Program-made: the position numbers and the translations under genes | Assembly (NCBI GenBank): GCA_037903475.1 | Contig: JBAJFG010000232.1 | Coordinates: 1,426,001-1,490,000, forward strand | Length of the DNA stretch: 64,000 nucleotides | DNA from: Ancylostoma caninum | Taxonomy: Eukaryota; Nematoda; Chromadorea; Rhabditida; Ancylostomatidae | Direction: 5' to 3' | In this document: in pieces, positions 33,497 to 47,654 of the stretch | How the letters are laid out: every line of letters starts with the position of its first letter | How positions within the stretch are numbered: position 1 is the first letter of the stretch | Notes under the pieces: generated by a model | Database searches by the model: none | What the model saw: the letters and a program-made list of their open reading frames with translations, nothing else | What the model was told of the DNA's origin: nothing

Positions 33497-36400
33497 TCAC
33501 GCATTTTTCTTTTGCGCAAAAGGGAACGATGAATCTGGAAGCGCTTCTGGCTTTATCGGTCGTAGCCCCTCCATCTTCAAGACACCAAGTGCCCTTTCCA
33601 ACTGATACGTGCCAAATTCTGCTTTCATCGATAACGTCCACGTTTTGCTTGTTCCACGCCACTCACCGCCCTGGAATGAACATAACCTCACATATTCACT
33701 TGGTTATTAGGAATCTTTTGTGAAAGCATGAGAGTACACAAAACAATACAGAAGCCTGTCAAACTAACTAATGCTCAAGTAACTTTAAAAGCATACTACG
33801 TTTTAAAATCCAAAAAGAGGGAGGATTCACTGTATTTATGTATCCCACCACGACTCTACCCGAGAACAATTGCTACTAGACAATTAGGAGAGTTATCCAT
33901 GATGTCTAGACGCGATGATAGTCGTAGATCCATGCATGCTGCCCGTTTTTCTCACTAACCTTTCCAGTTTGTGCTCGTTTCATTTTTCCTGGCGCTCGCT
34001 GTGGCGTTCTTCAACTATCCTCCTCAGGGAAACAAAAACTTGACTTAGCAAAAGAGTTCGTAAACGTTTTGACAAAACAACGACCTTGTCAAATGGTACA
34101 GAATAGTAGGTATGCTTAAGGCATATCTGACATATTAGCAATGACCTTGACAGTTTCCTTAGGCAAAGTTCTCACCCTAAAATGTCGCTCTCGTTCACCA
34201 TAAAACAATAGAGACGAGAGAGTCTTTGTTAAAATTTACCAGCATGAGAAAAGTGGAAATTTTCATATGTTCTGTCCTAGAGCACTTTGAGTGTGACTAT
34301 ATCGAAAGAAACGGACTACATCATGAATTACAGCACCATTTCTCATCTGAATCTGGCTCTCGCAGAATCTCAAAGCAATTAGATCGTAAAAGCGAGGGAG
34401 TTGGACAAATTATAAAGAAAACTTCAGGTAATAACGCCCTAACGCTCTCAAAGACACAACACGTCGAAATTTTCTATGTTAGGCTGAGGTACCAACGGTG
34501 GCAAACAATGTCAATGCATCAAGAAGATTAAACAGACACAAATCCTCGCTCAACTCCGGAAAAACCCGAATCGCAATCACCAATCCAGCTGCGTTTCATG
34601 TGCTCGCGCAGTGACGATGCGCCCAACTTACATAGGCGCTGTGGCAATTATGCGGTGGACTCATGAACTCTCCTCCCTGCGATGCAAACGCACGGAAGAT
34701 AACCCCGACTTCGTGAACTTCTCGTGTGTTTCGCACTAATTCACCGTTGGAAACGCGTTTTAAGCATCTCCAAACCCGATGAAAAACTTGAGGAAGCGGT
34801 GCTTTTACGCTTTTCACACTTCCACTTTCACGGGAACAGACTTATTCACAGACCAGTACTTAACAAGAAGAGTAAGGATGTCGGCTCACCTTCACATTTG
34901 TCAAGTTCTCGAGTCGAATCGCTTCAATCAACGCGGCTTCACGAACGAAAGCCTCATCATCAGAGACACTGTGATTGATTTGAAGGCATAAAACACCATT
35001 GCCGGCTCCCCAAATTGAATCGATACGTTTCAGCTTCACATTAGAAGCCTTAAAATTTGAAATGAAATTGGTCAACAATCATAACTGGATAGAAATGAGA
35101 GCAAAACATAAAAACTATACAGAGTACGAATGATAGCTATGCAGTTAAACAATCGATTACTATATAATGAGGGGAAGGTAAAAAATCAGCCCTAGGTTTG
35201 ACTGTCACGAAGGTATTTGCACATTAATATCTACTAGCCTAGGTACCAAGGATAAACATACCACTTTTGGTGATTTCGCATCTCTTTCTTTCTTCGCTTC
35301 AATGAGGTGGGCCAAAGGACGGGCCTAAATAAGGAGGTCTGTAGTATCAAGAGTCTCTTCGTAGAAATTAATCATTTTAAGCGCATTAGCTTATATGTAG
35401 AGGCTAGAACTTATACCTTTGTTCCCTTCCCAACATAGAAAATGGCAGGAACAAACTTCTTCAGGTCAAGCGACTCCACGTCTTCCGTAATCTTTCTGGG
35501 ATCCAGTAGAAGATAGCAGAACGCGGTAACACCCGCTAATTGGAACTCTTCACGTATCTAAAGAAAAACTCTTCGCACTCCACGAGAAATCACTTTAGCA
35601 TGTAAGACAACTACCTTATCGTCCAGAATTTTTCCCGCTTCTGAGGACAGCATGCCCATCATTGCCAGTTCGAGCTGGCGCGAGTAGCGGACGCCTTTCG
35701 TGTCTGCCACGTCACGTCGCATTGTCAATAACTTCTTCTCGTACATTCCGCGAGTTCTTAATTGAATAATTCAAGAGGATAAAATACCATTTTTGGGCCA
35801 GAATGAAAAGTAGAACATAGGTTAAAAAAGGAACAGTGTTCAATCATAATTAAAAGGATAATTTTCAATCATTATCAAGGTTCATAAAGGAAAAATAGCG
35901 TACGACTTCGAAAAAGGATGTTTTTTTTATATTAGGGCAATGCACATAAATTTCGAAACCTTTTCCTTCTAAAAACTATGCATCAGCAAATAAAGAAAGT
36001 GGTTTTAATTTCGAAGAAAGCTTAGTATGTCAACGACCACGAAAAATTACTGAAGTTCGAATATTTCTTCCATGGCTTCTACAGTTTTTGAACATGTTTT
36101 GGATCGAATAGATAAAAAAGAATTGCAAGTGGAAGTAATACATACGCTTGCAAAAATGCCGTATGTCTTGGGAAAATCAATGACAAGCATGACTTGAGCA
36201 TATGCCTCCCAACCGAGTAATATCGAGTATTGACCAAGAATGAAATGGTTCGAGTTTCCACGATTTCGGTAGCAATAACTATATCAAGCGGTTGCAAATA
36301 GCCTCCTTATCATTCACATTTGAAAAAATTTGTCTCTGACCTATAGGGTAATTTATACCAGCTGCGTGCGTCAGTCGCGCATCAATCGCACGCATCCATT

Positions 36401-39400
36401 TACATGGGATTTTCCATGAAGACCGGTCAACACGGCATGTACATCCTCAATGAAAAGAAAGCGCGGCTGCCGCGAGGTCGTAAACGCGTGCGTCTGAGCT
36501 GCGACTGCGATGCGACTGGGCCCTATTCTTCATCATATAGACGCACGCGCGTCAGTCGCACGCATCCAGTATAAATTGCCCTTATGCCTCATCATTAAAT
36601 TCCTAGTCGAACAGCTCACCTCGCACACATGGGCCCAGCAACGATGCCAACTTTCTTCAGTTCAGCTCTTAACTGCGCGTCGTTTAGACGGCGGATCTTT
36701 CGGAGCTGACCGTCGTCAACATGTGGTGACGATGTCGGATCGCCCATCTTCATCTTAAAAAATAGTATGCATGAAATTGCTAAAACAACAAGTGTTTTGA
36801 CGCGGTTCCGTTACCTGCTCTATCCTCCTCTGCAGTTCAGCCATGTCAAAACTTTCATCAGCTGTGAGGTAGACATCAGTTCCTTGGGTATCTAAAAATG
36901 AAAAAAGAGACCTTGTTTGCACTCAAATAAACTATTTGAGAAAAAAATGGTCAAAACGCTCAAGGATTAGAAAATCGAGGGGTGCTTCTGCATAGCTGCC
37001 CTCGGAAATGAAATAAGATCGAGCTACTACGAAGGGTCCACGTAGTAGCAGCCGTTAATCTACATCACAGCTCAGAAAATCAGATGTAGTGTACCCTCTC
37101 TAATCAAAAACCTTAGATTTTTCTATATTAACATAGCTGTTGAGTAGATCGCCGACTCCTTCGCCGAAAGAAAGAAGCTACAACGGAAAGCAGACAAAAA
37201 AAAATTCACATCGAAAAGGACAATTTGTTTTACTACCTAAACAGAAACTGTGGAAGTATGGGGGAGAGACGGAAGGAGAGAATTTACCTTGACTGCTGTC
37301 CTTTTCGCTCAACCAACGAGAAAGTTCATCCGCTGGCATTTCATCAATAGGAGGTGCCGATGGCTGGCACCGCGGTTTTGGAGCCTTCGGTGTGGTTGCT
37401 GCAGTTGCGGTTCTAAACTCCCATTAAACAGTGATGCATCCACTATTGATTTAAAAGAAAACACTAACCGCGGTTGCACTGCACTTGAAGCTCTATTCTG
37501 CGCTGAATTCCGAACATCAGCTAGAGGGGTTTTCCCGGCTTGCTTTCCTGCTTGTCTATGAGGCGCCTGTGTACTTTTCCCATGCCCATTTGTCGCTGGC
37601 TTCCTGTTTGAAGTAGTTTCAGGACCGCTGCTGGATCGTGTCCTCACTTTCGGCGCCGGTGTAGACGACGGAATGTCTGGTGTTTTCGAGCGATGAGTGG
37701 TTTTTATCTTTGTCGCTGCTCTTCTAGGTACTGTCGATGCTTAAAATTGGTGAGAAAGTGATTACTGGAATGCGACATAAGTGGCTTTTTTCCCCAAAAG
37801 CTGGAATAACGAAAAACCAAGTAATGTGCCATTAAAGACTCACAAACAGGTGCCCTGGAACAAGACGGCTTTGGCATTATGTCCGCCGATGGATATCCGG
37901 GATGAGCAGCTTGTGAAGCTGATTGCTTATGCTTGCTAGCCGACTGTTTGCGGTTGTTGGATGTCGTCGCTTTGCCAGTTGGTGTTACCGGCAATACAAC
38001 GGCTCGCGTGCTCGTCTCCATTTCTGTTACGGGTAACGCCTCCTGAAGAAACATATTTGGTCAGAAATTTATACCTATACATGCGAAACGGAGTAAAGGA
38101 TAGCACTGCTCTAATCCCCTCAAACGATATTGGGTTGGTTGCATAATTCTGCAAGCTTTTTTCAAAGAGGAATCGATGAAACATGCCCGCACTAGCTACA
38201 GCACTGGTTTCGATTACAACAAACCATGAAATTCGTCGAAAGTGTATGTTTGCAGCATAATACTTGTGGTTTCTGCCATATGTTGAACTCAGGCTCTTTT
38301 CAAACTACACTATTCATGAAATGGAAGATGATGGTATGATTTTAAAAAAAGAAGAACCCATTGGAAAAACGTAAACAAATTCGTTCTGAGCAAAACTGAG
38401 CGTAACCTCTTGTGAATTTGTGCACCGATCGCTTTCGTGTACCACTACAAAACGCCATATTTCAAAACAAACAATTTCAGCAAGATATCCGGTGCAGCTC
38501 ATATTTTCGAATGCAAAATTCTGATATAGCATTTCTGCCTCCTCGAACAGCCGCGAGGCAACAGGTCACAGTATTCTAATAATTCACACCAGTTACTCCC
38601 TATTGTACCTTATACCGCTATGAACTTCGATACGGGAGTGCCAGCCTACGCAGGTAAAGTCACTTTGAAGTGTGATCAGAGAATTGTTTCCTACTTCGTG
38701 ACAAAAAAAAAAGATATAGCCTTCAAACCTTTCATAATAAAAAGAGAAGATATAGCCTCCAAACCTATCCTACATGAAACGCATATAATTCCTTCATCCC
38801 CTAGATTACCGCTGATCCGTTCCCAGAAGAAATCGCTGTTAAATAATTCGAGTGAATTTTTAAAAATTCAGCAGGACGTTTGAAGACTTGTAAGGGGTCC
38901 AAAATTGATCAATCCGGATATCATGCTTAATATGCATGTAGGTATTCTGATCCCCATTAACATAATAAAACTATGCTGGTTGGATTGCTTCCATAAGATT
39001 TAAAGAGAAGTTTTTGCTTATGAACATAGGCCGCACAAATATGTATCTATTGTAACACAAGAATTTGAAGCAAAGGTAACGAAGAGAAAAAGCAAAACGT
39101 ACGCCACGTACCAGCCGCGGTCTTCGATAACCGATAGCACTAAGTGATCTTCGCACTTTTCTTCGTATGCTACGCATGAAGCCTCCATTCACACTTAATG
39201 CCATAGCATGACATGCGAAAAGCCGACGAATGATTCCTCGCTGTTCTCTCGTGTCTTTCGCTAATATTCGTTGGAGGAATCTGCAATCAATCATAACTCT
39301 GATTCGCTTCTAAATCATGAGCAATTGTAATCTTTCTCACCTTTGGGTATTTCCCGTTGCCATGCTAAAAGGTGTACGTCCGTGATCATCTTCGGCTTGC

Positions 39401-39658
39401 GGATCGGCTCCGTAGTGCATGAGAAGCTGTGCCATTGCCAAGCAGTCGTACGCACAAGCCACATGCAAAGGCGTTAGCCCTTCGTCTCCTTTTGCACTCG
39501 CATTCGCACCGTTTGCTACAAGAAATTTGTTTTAAAACCACACTCCCAAACATGGCTCAGCGATACTCACCCAACAATGTGCGAGCAGCATCCAAAGCCG
39601 TCGTTGTCGAACTTCCAGCAAGGAGGTGTAGTGTGTTCGAGCGTCTATTATCTAACAT
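33497..39658 (-). CDS. lem-3: LEM-3/ANKLE1: ankyrin-LEM-GIY-YIG DNA endonuclease
   Basis: Twelve minus-strand exons join in phase over 581 codons: 39571-39658 (ATG), 39341-39515, 39112-39280, 37844-38042, 37469-37739, 37288-37412, 36815-36891, 36620-36753, 35615-35756, 35417-35557, 35262-35324 and 34890-35048. Domains in order: ankyrin repeats (LTPLHVACAYDCLAMAQLL, DDHGRTPFSMA), a serine/threonine/proline/lysine-rich linker, a LEM domain (IRRLNDAQLRAELKKVGI and TRGMYEKKLL, split by an intron), and a GIY-YIG nuclease (AFCYLLLD and FYVGKG, then ARPLAHLIEA, SIWGAGNGV and REAALIEAIRL). This order is diagnostic of ANKLE1/LEM-3, which processes chromatin bridges and DNA branches at the end of cell division. 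C-terminal coding lies in about 34635-34760 and 33497-33675, but the last junctions are unresolved. A 238-bp MITE sits in the intron before the exon at 35,756. Confidence 0.9.
36345..36582 (+). repeat. GC-rich 238-bp MITE, copy C, in a lem-3 intron
   Basis: Same family, length and orientation as copy A. Flanked by TAT on both sides, a possible 3-bp target duplication. It lies in the intron between the two halves of the LEM domain. Confidence 0.85.
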
Positions 39659-41393
39659 TCGTGTCGTTCATAGGGTTCCTAAAGCGAAGAGCAGTAAATA
39701 GTAGAAGTGAAGCCAGAAATATAAGCGAGTTGCATAACGAAAGATGTACGAAGCATGAACGAAAAGCAAGACGTTCGGGAAATGAGGAAATGATGTTCAA
39801 ATTAAGCCATCGACGACCATGCGGCTCACAGATGAGCGGCAACTTCTTTTATATGGTTCAGTTTAAGAGATCACTACGACTTAATGATCTTAGCGGTTTT
39901 CTTAGATGCTTCCGTACTAAGGTTTCAAGGTCAATGTGATAACAAAAATTGACACTGAACTCTCTGCAAACATTTCAGAGCAGAAAAAAGAGCCACAATT
40001 CGAAAAAATATGGAGAAGCACGAAAAAGGACGCAGTCAGTCACCAACAGGTTAAAAGAACTTGCCGCTTGAAATCATGAAAATGGGCAAACCAATGCTAA
40101 TAACCAAAAAGGGTGAAAGCAATAGAAAGCAAGGTCAAGGAGAAAAATCGTTAAACTATAAGCAGTACTCCAAGTCAAAAACACCCTTTGTTCAAGGAGT
40201 CACCTGTGATATCCCACCAATCAGCCAAAAATAAACGGGAAAATCTAAAAAAAAAACCAAGGAAAAGAAGCAAAAAGGCTAATGCAGCAGAACACCACCC
40301 AGCGTTGTCCAAAAAAGCTCAGGAGAACTAAGGTATGAATGTAACGAGGCGCCTTATGAACACCAGGTCAATGTTATAGCTGGAGTACCGGCATCTCGCA
40401 ATGTCCACAAACGTCAACCTGATAAGAAATGATAAAATAGTGTCAGCGGAAGCGCTTAGCGAGATGTTTGGGTTGAATTCAAAACAAAAGCACCACTACA
40501 CTAATATCCAGACGTGAAAAAGTGTGAAGAAGCATCCTTCAAAGGAGAAGAGAAACTGAATGATGAACTGAAAACATTGATCTTAATGAAAACTTTGAAT
40601 CCAAAACACCCTTCGAATGGGTGAAGATATCGAAATTCACGTATTGTCAAGAACGTAATTTACTACGATCTGATAACAGTAACAAATGAACGAGCGAATT
40701 TCAAACGAAGTTTCAGTGTGGAATGGAATGAAATGAAGCATACAAGAAGGAGAAAACAGAAGAATGAAAAGAAAAGAATACGGAAATACGAAAAGAATAC
40801 GAAAAGACCTCGAAAAGAGATATAAGTGAAGAAAGAAAACACACAAACCAATGACATTAGGTAGAAAAAAAAGACTGCTAAGAATTTCTGTATGAGCTTT
40901 ATGCTACACATGCTAAACTGGAGAGCTCGGAGAGGTAACTTATGGACAAATCACAGCATGTGAATGAGGACAACGAACTTAACGACCACAAAAAAAAAAA
41001 CGTTCACCGTGAAAGCATGACAACAGAATTTTATCACAGCTATTGAATTAAAGCGAAGCTACACCCAGGATATTACAAATAATTGGCATATGATTCATAT
41101 TTGGGAACTTGAAAAAGAGGCAAGATATGAATCAAATTGTCTAAGGCATAGAAATCCCTGAACACACCCAAAAATAAATATGGATCGGACGTAGTGTTAC
41201 AATACAACTGTGGTAAGTTAGAAGAGAACCTTGAAGTGGCGAAACCAGGAGGTGGAGGTTTTGTGACAAAAAAAGGCCAAAAAGTATGCATGGCTAAAAC
41301 TACCTGAAGAACTCAGTACCTCAACAAAAAAGGGTCTTTACAGAAGACGGTGGCAAAGCCTCCTGAAAACATACATGCTACACTGCTAGTACA
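39659..41393. other. Spacer between lem-3 and gly-2 copy A
   Basis: 1.7 kb, purine-rich on plus, with no gene found. Parts (for example 41,080-41,240) align by eye with 52,340-52,500, the matching position downstream of gly-2 copy B, so it belongs to the duplicated unit. It should hold the lem-3 promoter and gly-2a 3' UTR. Confidence 0.5.
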
Positions 41394-44300
41394 TCAATTC
41401 ACTATACACTCCTTACATATTGCCAGTTGCCCAGGCAAATGATCTCTGCAAGGACAAATCCGTACTACTCCGCTCCCTAACGGAGGCCGGGAAGCACAAC
41501 TAAACATAAGCGAATCGGACTGCAGAGAGCAGTTGTATGGAGCATGAGGTGCTGTGGAGTTATCCAGACTGCCTTGCGCGCAGCCGAATAGCCTGAAAGC
41601 GAGCAATGAGTAAATAGCACTGCTCTTCAGGTGCACACTCAAACTGAGAACGTAATGATTGAAGTAAATGATATACAAAGAATATATCTTGTTTTTACCC
41701 CTAGTCAGGGGATTGATTCGTGGAACTCTCATTCCTATGATTCCTTTCAAATCTTTCGGCATTGCTTAACAAGAAAAAAAAGAATAATCTCGATTTAGGT
41801 CGATTTATCAGCAAAAAAGACCTCAATGTAGCAGAAGGATGAAGAAGCGGTTAAACACGAAAAAGATGGCATTTGTAAGAGAGTAAAGTTCGAAATAAGT
41901 AATTAAAATAACAAAATTGCTATATTCAAAACATAAAAGTTCATCTTTTCGTACCCATCTACTGATAAGACGGAAAACACTAATGAAACAGGAAGAAAAA
42001 TTGCAGGAATTCCAGATGAAAGCGTGACTCCACTCTGGAACTCCAAAAGCATGCAAGTTTTTGAAGAGTGCGAGAAAAGTTAAACTATGGGGGTAGCCAT
42101 GACTACCATAGATAATGTTAGAGATGAGTGCAACTCCACTTCACCGATCGTTCGAGTATCCCTCACAGAGCCAAGGTTTCTAGGCTGGGAGGGGGGGGGG
42201 GGACCTCTACAATCCTCCTCCGTTTAAATTTTTGTTACAACTCTCTTTTTCCCCTACGCTAATTATAATTCTATTTATTTTTTATACGCCAGAAGAGTGA
42301 CGCGCCATAAGAATAATTAGTACGCATACCGCTATTTTATAACAACGGCTGAATAATATTTAAAAAAAAACAGCAAATCAGGGAAGGAAATAATAAGAGG
42401 GTAAAAACAATTCAATAAGTGCATAAATAACCGAAAAAAAAAAACCTCATGGAAAAGGAACATAGAAAAGGAATTCAATGAACGAAAACCGGTGGCACTC
42501 TAAGCCAAAGAATTAGCAGTAAACGCACGTACCTTTCCAAGACTTCTGCGGAGTTCACTAGTGGGAAAAATGACGGTTCGCATATCAAATCAGCGGAATC
42601 ACAGGTTTTTTCACAAGACTCCTCTGAAGCGCCCAACCTCAACTGAAGTGCAGTAGATGGTGGCCAAACAGAAGTCTTCGAGCACAGATCCCGTGATACC
42701 AACATGCTGACTCTGATCAGCATTCCTTGCGGTGTGAACTCTTCGGGTACAAAAGGAGTCGGCTGAAGTGAGAACGTTTTTGCGACGTGTAATAGACGAA
42801 GGTTCAGATGAGAAATCATCGCAAAAAGATGCAGAAATTGGAAGAGCAGTCTGACAGAGGCCTAAGCTACAAGTGCGATAGGTAAAAATGTGATGGAAGA
42901 GGTAAACCAACTCATAATGACTAAGATGAGCGCTGGAACATGCAGGAAGATGGGCTGTTACGTACAGAGGAGACAAACTATATAAAAAGATAAGAAAGAG
43001 CAGCAATCAATGCTAGCAAAAGCTCTTTCTCTCCCATGCGTATTCAACCTAACGCACTTCAGACCATGTCTTGTTGAGGAAGTCGTTTGAAATGTCTTTT
43101 ATCATGAGAAATGAAGAGCAGCAACGACTCACTTTTTCATTCACTGCACTCTTTATTGCATCTCTCAGAGCCGTCGCATTATTAATATCGACGGTGTATA
43201 CATAAGACTCTCCTAGCCGTTCCATGTACGGAGATTGGCTTGTAAACTAAAGTGAATGTAGGTGAAATGGTATCGAAATGTAACATAGCAGTACTAGAGA
43301 AACGGAACAGAACAGTACATCAGCAGTACGAAATTATAACCTAATGCAGATATTTCCAAAAAATGGTTCCGAGAACAAGTAAGCTCTACTACCCACCTCT
43401 CTCATTGTTGGTTTATCACGGAAGAATGCCGTATTCAATCGTGACTTTGGAGGATCAAATTTTGGATTTATGAAGACAGCACCATGAGCAATAGCTTCGA
43501 GAGGAGCAGGCCCTTAAAGGTCCGCAAAAGTAAACGAAGAAGCAGATACATTATCTGATTAGTCATTAAACTCTGGCTTCCAAAACTTTAGTTCATAAGG
43601 AAAGCAACGATTAGGCTGATGGACATGTATTTAAGAAATGGCAAACGCAGAGAAGATTAGGGAAATATTTTCCTCCTTCTTCACGACGATTCACAATACC
43701 AGACCAGAATGCCCCACATTATAAATGCGACACAACTTTGCATAACGATAACTTTGGAAATAGAGAAAAAAGATACTAACCTTCAAATGGAAAACCAAGT
43801 CCAACGAATATGTCAACAGACTTCAGCAAAGAAGCTATCTCGGTCGAGTTTAGAAAACCATGGTTGATAACCTTTAAATAAATGTCGGGTTTTGTCTCAT
43901 TCACGTCCGCGACAGTAGCATGGACCTAAAGTGATCAATTGGCCGCGCTATATGAAATCATGTTCTAAAAAATTGTTGCGTGAGAAAATTGAAAAAAGAA
44001 TAGTAAAAGGAGTAAAAATTACTTCGGTGAGATTCCTCAAAACGTCAATCGTGTCCGCAGATCCACTCCACATATATTTTTCCTTCCCATACACTAGCGA
44101 AGCAGGAAGTTTATGAGAACCTCGCTCGAACATAGGTTCTACATCAGAAGTATGAATTGCAAATCCGAGAAATCCGTTGTCCGGAGTATGCGGAAACAAA
44201 GTCCAGTGCTGGAGAAGCTGAAGCCCATGCCCTCCCCATGGATTCCCTCCTTGAGTTCCTAAACAAATGCGAACATTGCCGCTTAGGTTTGATAACACTC

Positions 44301-47169
44301 CAATTATTGGAACACAATTGCTGCTATACTGCTGGGAGAGTATAGCGATTTCGGCCACTGCCGTCGCGGAAACACTGACTTTGGTATATATGGATAGGAG
44401 TCAGCCCGTTGAAGGCGCTGTCACTGCCGTCACCGACAGCGAATCAATATACACCAGAACCACTGCGAGAGCAGCAACCAAAACTGTTACACTTCTCGAG
44501 GAGTGTAGCAGCAGCGTAAAAACGAGGATTTTCGTACCATTCATTGCGAACTCCTTCCGGTGGGCCTTGAAGTACGACATGTAATTAAACTCGACATGTG
44601 TTCCAAAACTATCCACCAACCGTAAACGACACCTAGAGCGACATAAACTAAATTAAGAACAACATACTTCACAGCCACTAATACACAATGCTGGAAGGAA
44701 AAGCGGTGAAATCATCAACTTACTTGTGGCGGGCCAGGAAATCAGATCGCCTCTGTAATGATCTCAGCCCAATAATATCCGTGATGATTAAATCTAATTG
44801 TAGTCGGCTTTCACGAGGAGGACAAGGAGAGTGGTGAAACTCATCGATGTGACTGAAGCCATACAAAACAATAGCTGCAGCGTGGTAGTTCAGAGTGTAA
44901 ATTAATGGATTCTCATGGCACTGCGATTCACTTACAAACACGAAAGTGACAAAAGAATATAAAACATGAGCGCATTCTGATTAGCCGATAGAGGAACAGA
45001 AGGTTATCGCTTAAAGAGTGGAGAAGAAGGAAAAGATTAATGCTCGCAAACTAACCTCAGAAGTTTTGATTCGTTCGAGAATATATACAAATTGTGCCCC
45101 AACAAGAACAAACAGGCAATGAGATCCGACCACTGCAATAATTCTCCAAGTGGTCCACCTTTTCCAGACTTTTCAGCAAAGTGTAGACTCTTTTCAGCTA
45201 GTAAGCCCAAATGAATGATGATCTGTAAGCGTCCACTAGAATAATACTAACAATCCACTGCCGAAATGCGATTGATTGGGCATATTAGCGAAGGCTTGTA
45301 TAATAAATTCTCTGAAGGATGTGAAAAAAATAGACGATAAGCACATGATTACGAGCAACAACTCACATTCATCTTTTTCCTGTGAGACATCGACTTGGGA
45401 TACTTCGCAACCGTCTCCTCCAGCGCCTCAGTCCAGCTAGACCAATGTTGTTCCAAGCGGTTTCTAATGTACTTGTAATTGTCTGTCTTTTCGATAACTA
45501 CATCCAAGAGCCTCCGCAAGTCGGTGTTTGCCTGGAATCTATAGAACATCTCGATAGATAACAAATATTGACACATTCCAACCAATGTGGATGACTAAGA
45601 CAAAAGAACAGTCCCTTCACATTATACAGAAAGCCACCAAATGTCAGCACTGACTACCTCAGCCAACTCTTCAACAGGTTTTGAAGTGCTTAAGTCCTGC
45701 ATTTGAACAGTCGTGTACTTCCGTCCGACATCCGTAGGAGGACAATGGTTCTCCACTAAAGACAGATAATGGCGAAATGAACAATTTGACCTTAAAAATA
45801 TTAGTGATGATCCGTTTCAGCTGCATGACGAAAAGTCCAATAAATACCCATCAACTCCATAAGAAGCATAACACTTGTGAGTTTTCCATCCCGTGCTCAT
45901 CCAAAGCATTTTCTCCGAACAGTGTGGGTATAATGACATGTTCTCCGGAAATTCCATGCAAGACGAAGATGTGGCATTACCTAGAAGGACTTGAAGATTG
46001 GAGAACTGAAAAAAAAACCATATTCATGAACAAAGCTCCAGTTAGCAACTCGAACGAAGAGTCAAAAATATTCCACTTCGCTGAAACGGACAATCAAGTG
46101 CAAATTCTATCTTTGTTTCGCATCAAATACACCCCGGAACTCGTCCTTTGTGACGGGCCCTGTATCAGTCTGTTCGGAAATAAATGATGTGGTATGTTGT
46201 AATCACAAATCGCTCCATTCGAGTGTTACAGTGTAATTTGCACCTTTGAAACCGATGTGGTGATGAGAAAAAGTAGAGTTGACAAGAAGGAAGGTTAATT
46301 AAAAAAAAACAGCTAATTCACCAAGAAAGACTACGACGTTAAAATTAAGGTGTGTGATCCACATTCAGGATTCACCGTGCACAATTCATAATCAATATGC
46401 AACATAAACAGTCTGCTGGTGAAGAATAGTGAAACAGCATTTCCTGGCATTTTTTCGGCACAACAGTTAGAGTAGTACAAAAAAAAACTGGCAGGAAAAG
46501 GTACATATGTCAAACAAAAACATACTTAATTTCATGGCTGCAGGGAAGTCCACATGGTGATACGAAGTCGGTTGTTTATGAGTCTGGAAAACTAGCGCAT
46601 TAGGGACTCTTTGAAGTGGAAAGAGAATGGTAAGTTTGATAGTTTATACGGTATAGTCTGTCCGAAACGATGAGTCCGCCCACGCACGTGGGGATCGAGA
46701 AGCTGCCGTGTTTGTCAGCGCTCCATGTCATCATCCCTGCTCTGCATATCACGTTTCATCGTTATCCTCATGGTATTGACCAAAGATTTGGCTGTGACGT
46801 GGACGACGTGGCAGAAACAGCATCCGTCCCAGCCGCGCCTCTCTCGATCCCCGCGTGCGTGGGCGGACTCGTCGTTTCGGACAGACTAAACATTTATCAC
46901 AGATATCCTTTGTCAGCATGTGCATACTATGAAAATTGACTATATAAGCTAGTAGCAGAAAAGAGGGAAGAAATCTCGTGAGAACAGGAGAAATTAACGG
47001 TAGCGGTATCCGCGCATGCTCTGAATCATTTAACGATTGCAACACAAGGACAGCAAGGAAAAAAGCCTAAACCAACCAGTTCAAATATTATCCGTTGATG
47101 GAGTAGGACGCTGGTTAACGTCATACCGGATATCAGGAGTGAAAACATCCAACACACATTCCTTTTCAT
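41394..47169 (-). CDS. gly-2: GLY-2/MGAT5 N-acetylglucosaminyltransferase V, copy A
   Basis: Golgi type II membrane enzyme adding a beta-1,6 GlcNAc branch to N-glycans (family GT18). Exons: 47077-47169 (ATG; hydrophobic anchor WMFSLLISGM...), 46526-46583, about 45848-46080, 45658-45790, 45367-45531, 45056-45222, 44724-44852, 44538-44632, 44023-44258, 43781-43925, 43397-43512, 43133-43246, 42533-42762 and 41394-41592. Hallmarks: GGPLGELLQWSDLIA, NPWGGHGLQLLQHWT, VGLGFPFEGPAPLEAIAHG, FTSQSPYMERLG, ICEPSFFP and ICPCRDHLPGQLAICKEC, all typical of MGAT5. Length would be about 700 residues (human 741). Oddity: exon 3 does not keep phase unless one base is lost from the A9 run at 46009-46017 (T9 on the coding strand). 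This may be a sequence error, a missed exon or a real frameshift in the stem region. The catalytic part looks intact. Confidence 0.92.
42191..42202 (+). repeat. G12 mononucleotide tract
   Basis: Twelve consecutive G in the last intron of gly-2 copy A. One of several long G or C runs in the window (C10 at 3303-3312, G13 at 49878-49890, G11 at 49951-49961, G14 at 58891-58904). Confidence 0.9.
46656..46886. repeat. Tc1/mariner-type MITE in intron 1 of gly-2 copy A
   Basis: 231 bp beginning GTCTGTCCGAAACGATGAGT and ending with the inverted match ACTCGTCGTTTCGGACAGAC. The inverted repeats are about 45 bp. A TA dinucleotide flanks both sides, as Tc1/mariner transposases leave. No transposase frame inside. 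Confidence 0.85.
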
Positions 47170-47654
47170 TACGTGAAGCCCCACCAGAATAAGGGAAGTA
47201 CAACGGAAAACCGCTCAGAATGTTTGAACAGGCCGTCCAAAACACCCATTTAGCAGGACAGCCCTAAAGCGACCGTATTATGGAGGCGTGGCTATTCAGA
47301 ACCTCCACAACAACCATTTTATCAGCGTTCGGCCAGCGAGTTTCTGATTGCTTCTGGAAATTGCGAAAAGGAATGATGATAAAACGTTCTCGTTGATTCA
47401 TTGGGATGGTTGCAAAAACAAGAGTCGAAGAAAAAATGACCGTGTAACATCGCTCAGAGCCTGAACTTAGTCGCCTAAAATAGCCTATAAAAGGAGTTCC
47501 ACATGTGCAAACCCATCCAATGAGGATAGAGCGCTTGGTTATAATTCAGCAAGAAAAGTAGCTTTGGAGAAATACGGAGATCTTTTACAGCGAGACCGAG
47601 GGAGGTGGATACGACTTGGAAACTAATAAACGGATAAACTGGTCGATGTTAATC

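Noticed and set aside
46670..46939. 89-residue plus-strand frame in gly-2 copy A intron 1
   Set aside because: It lies almost wholly inside the TA-flanked MITE; open by base composition.
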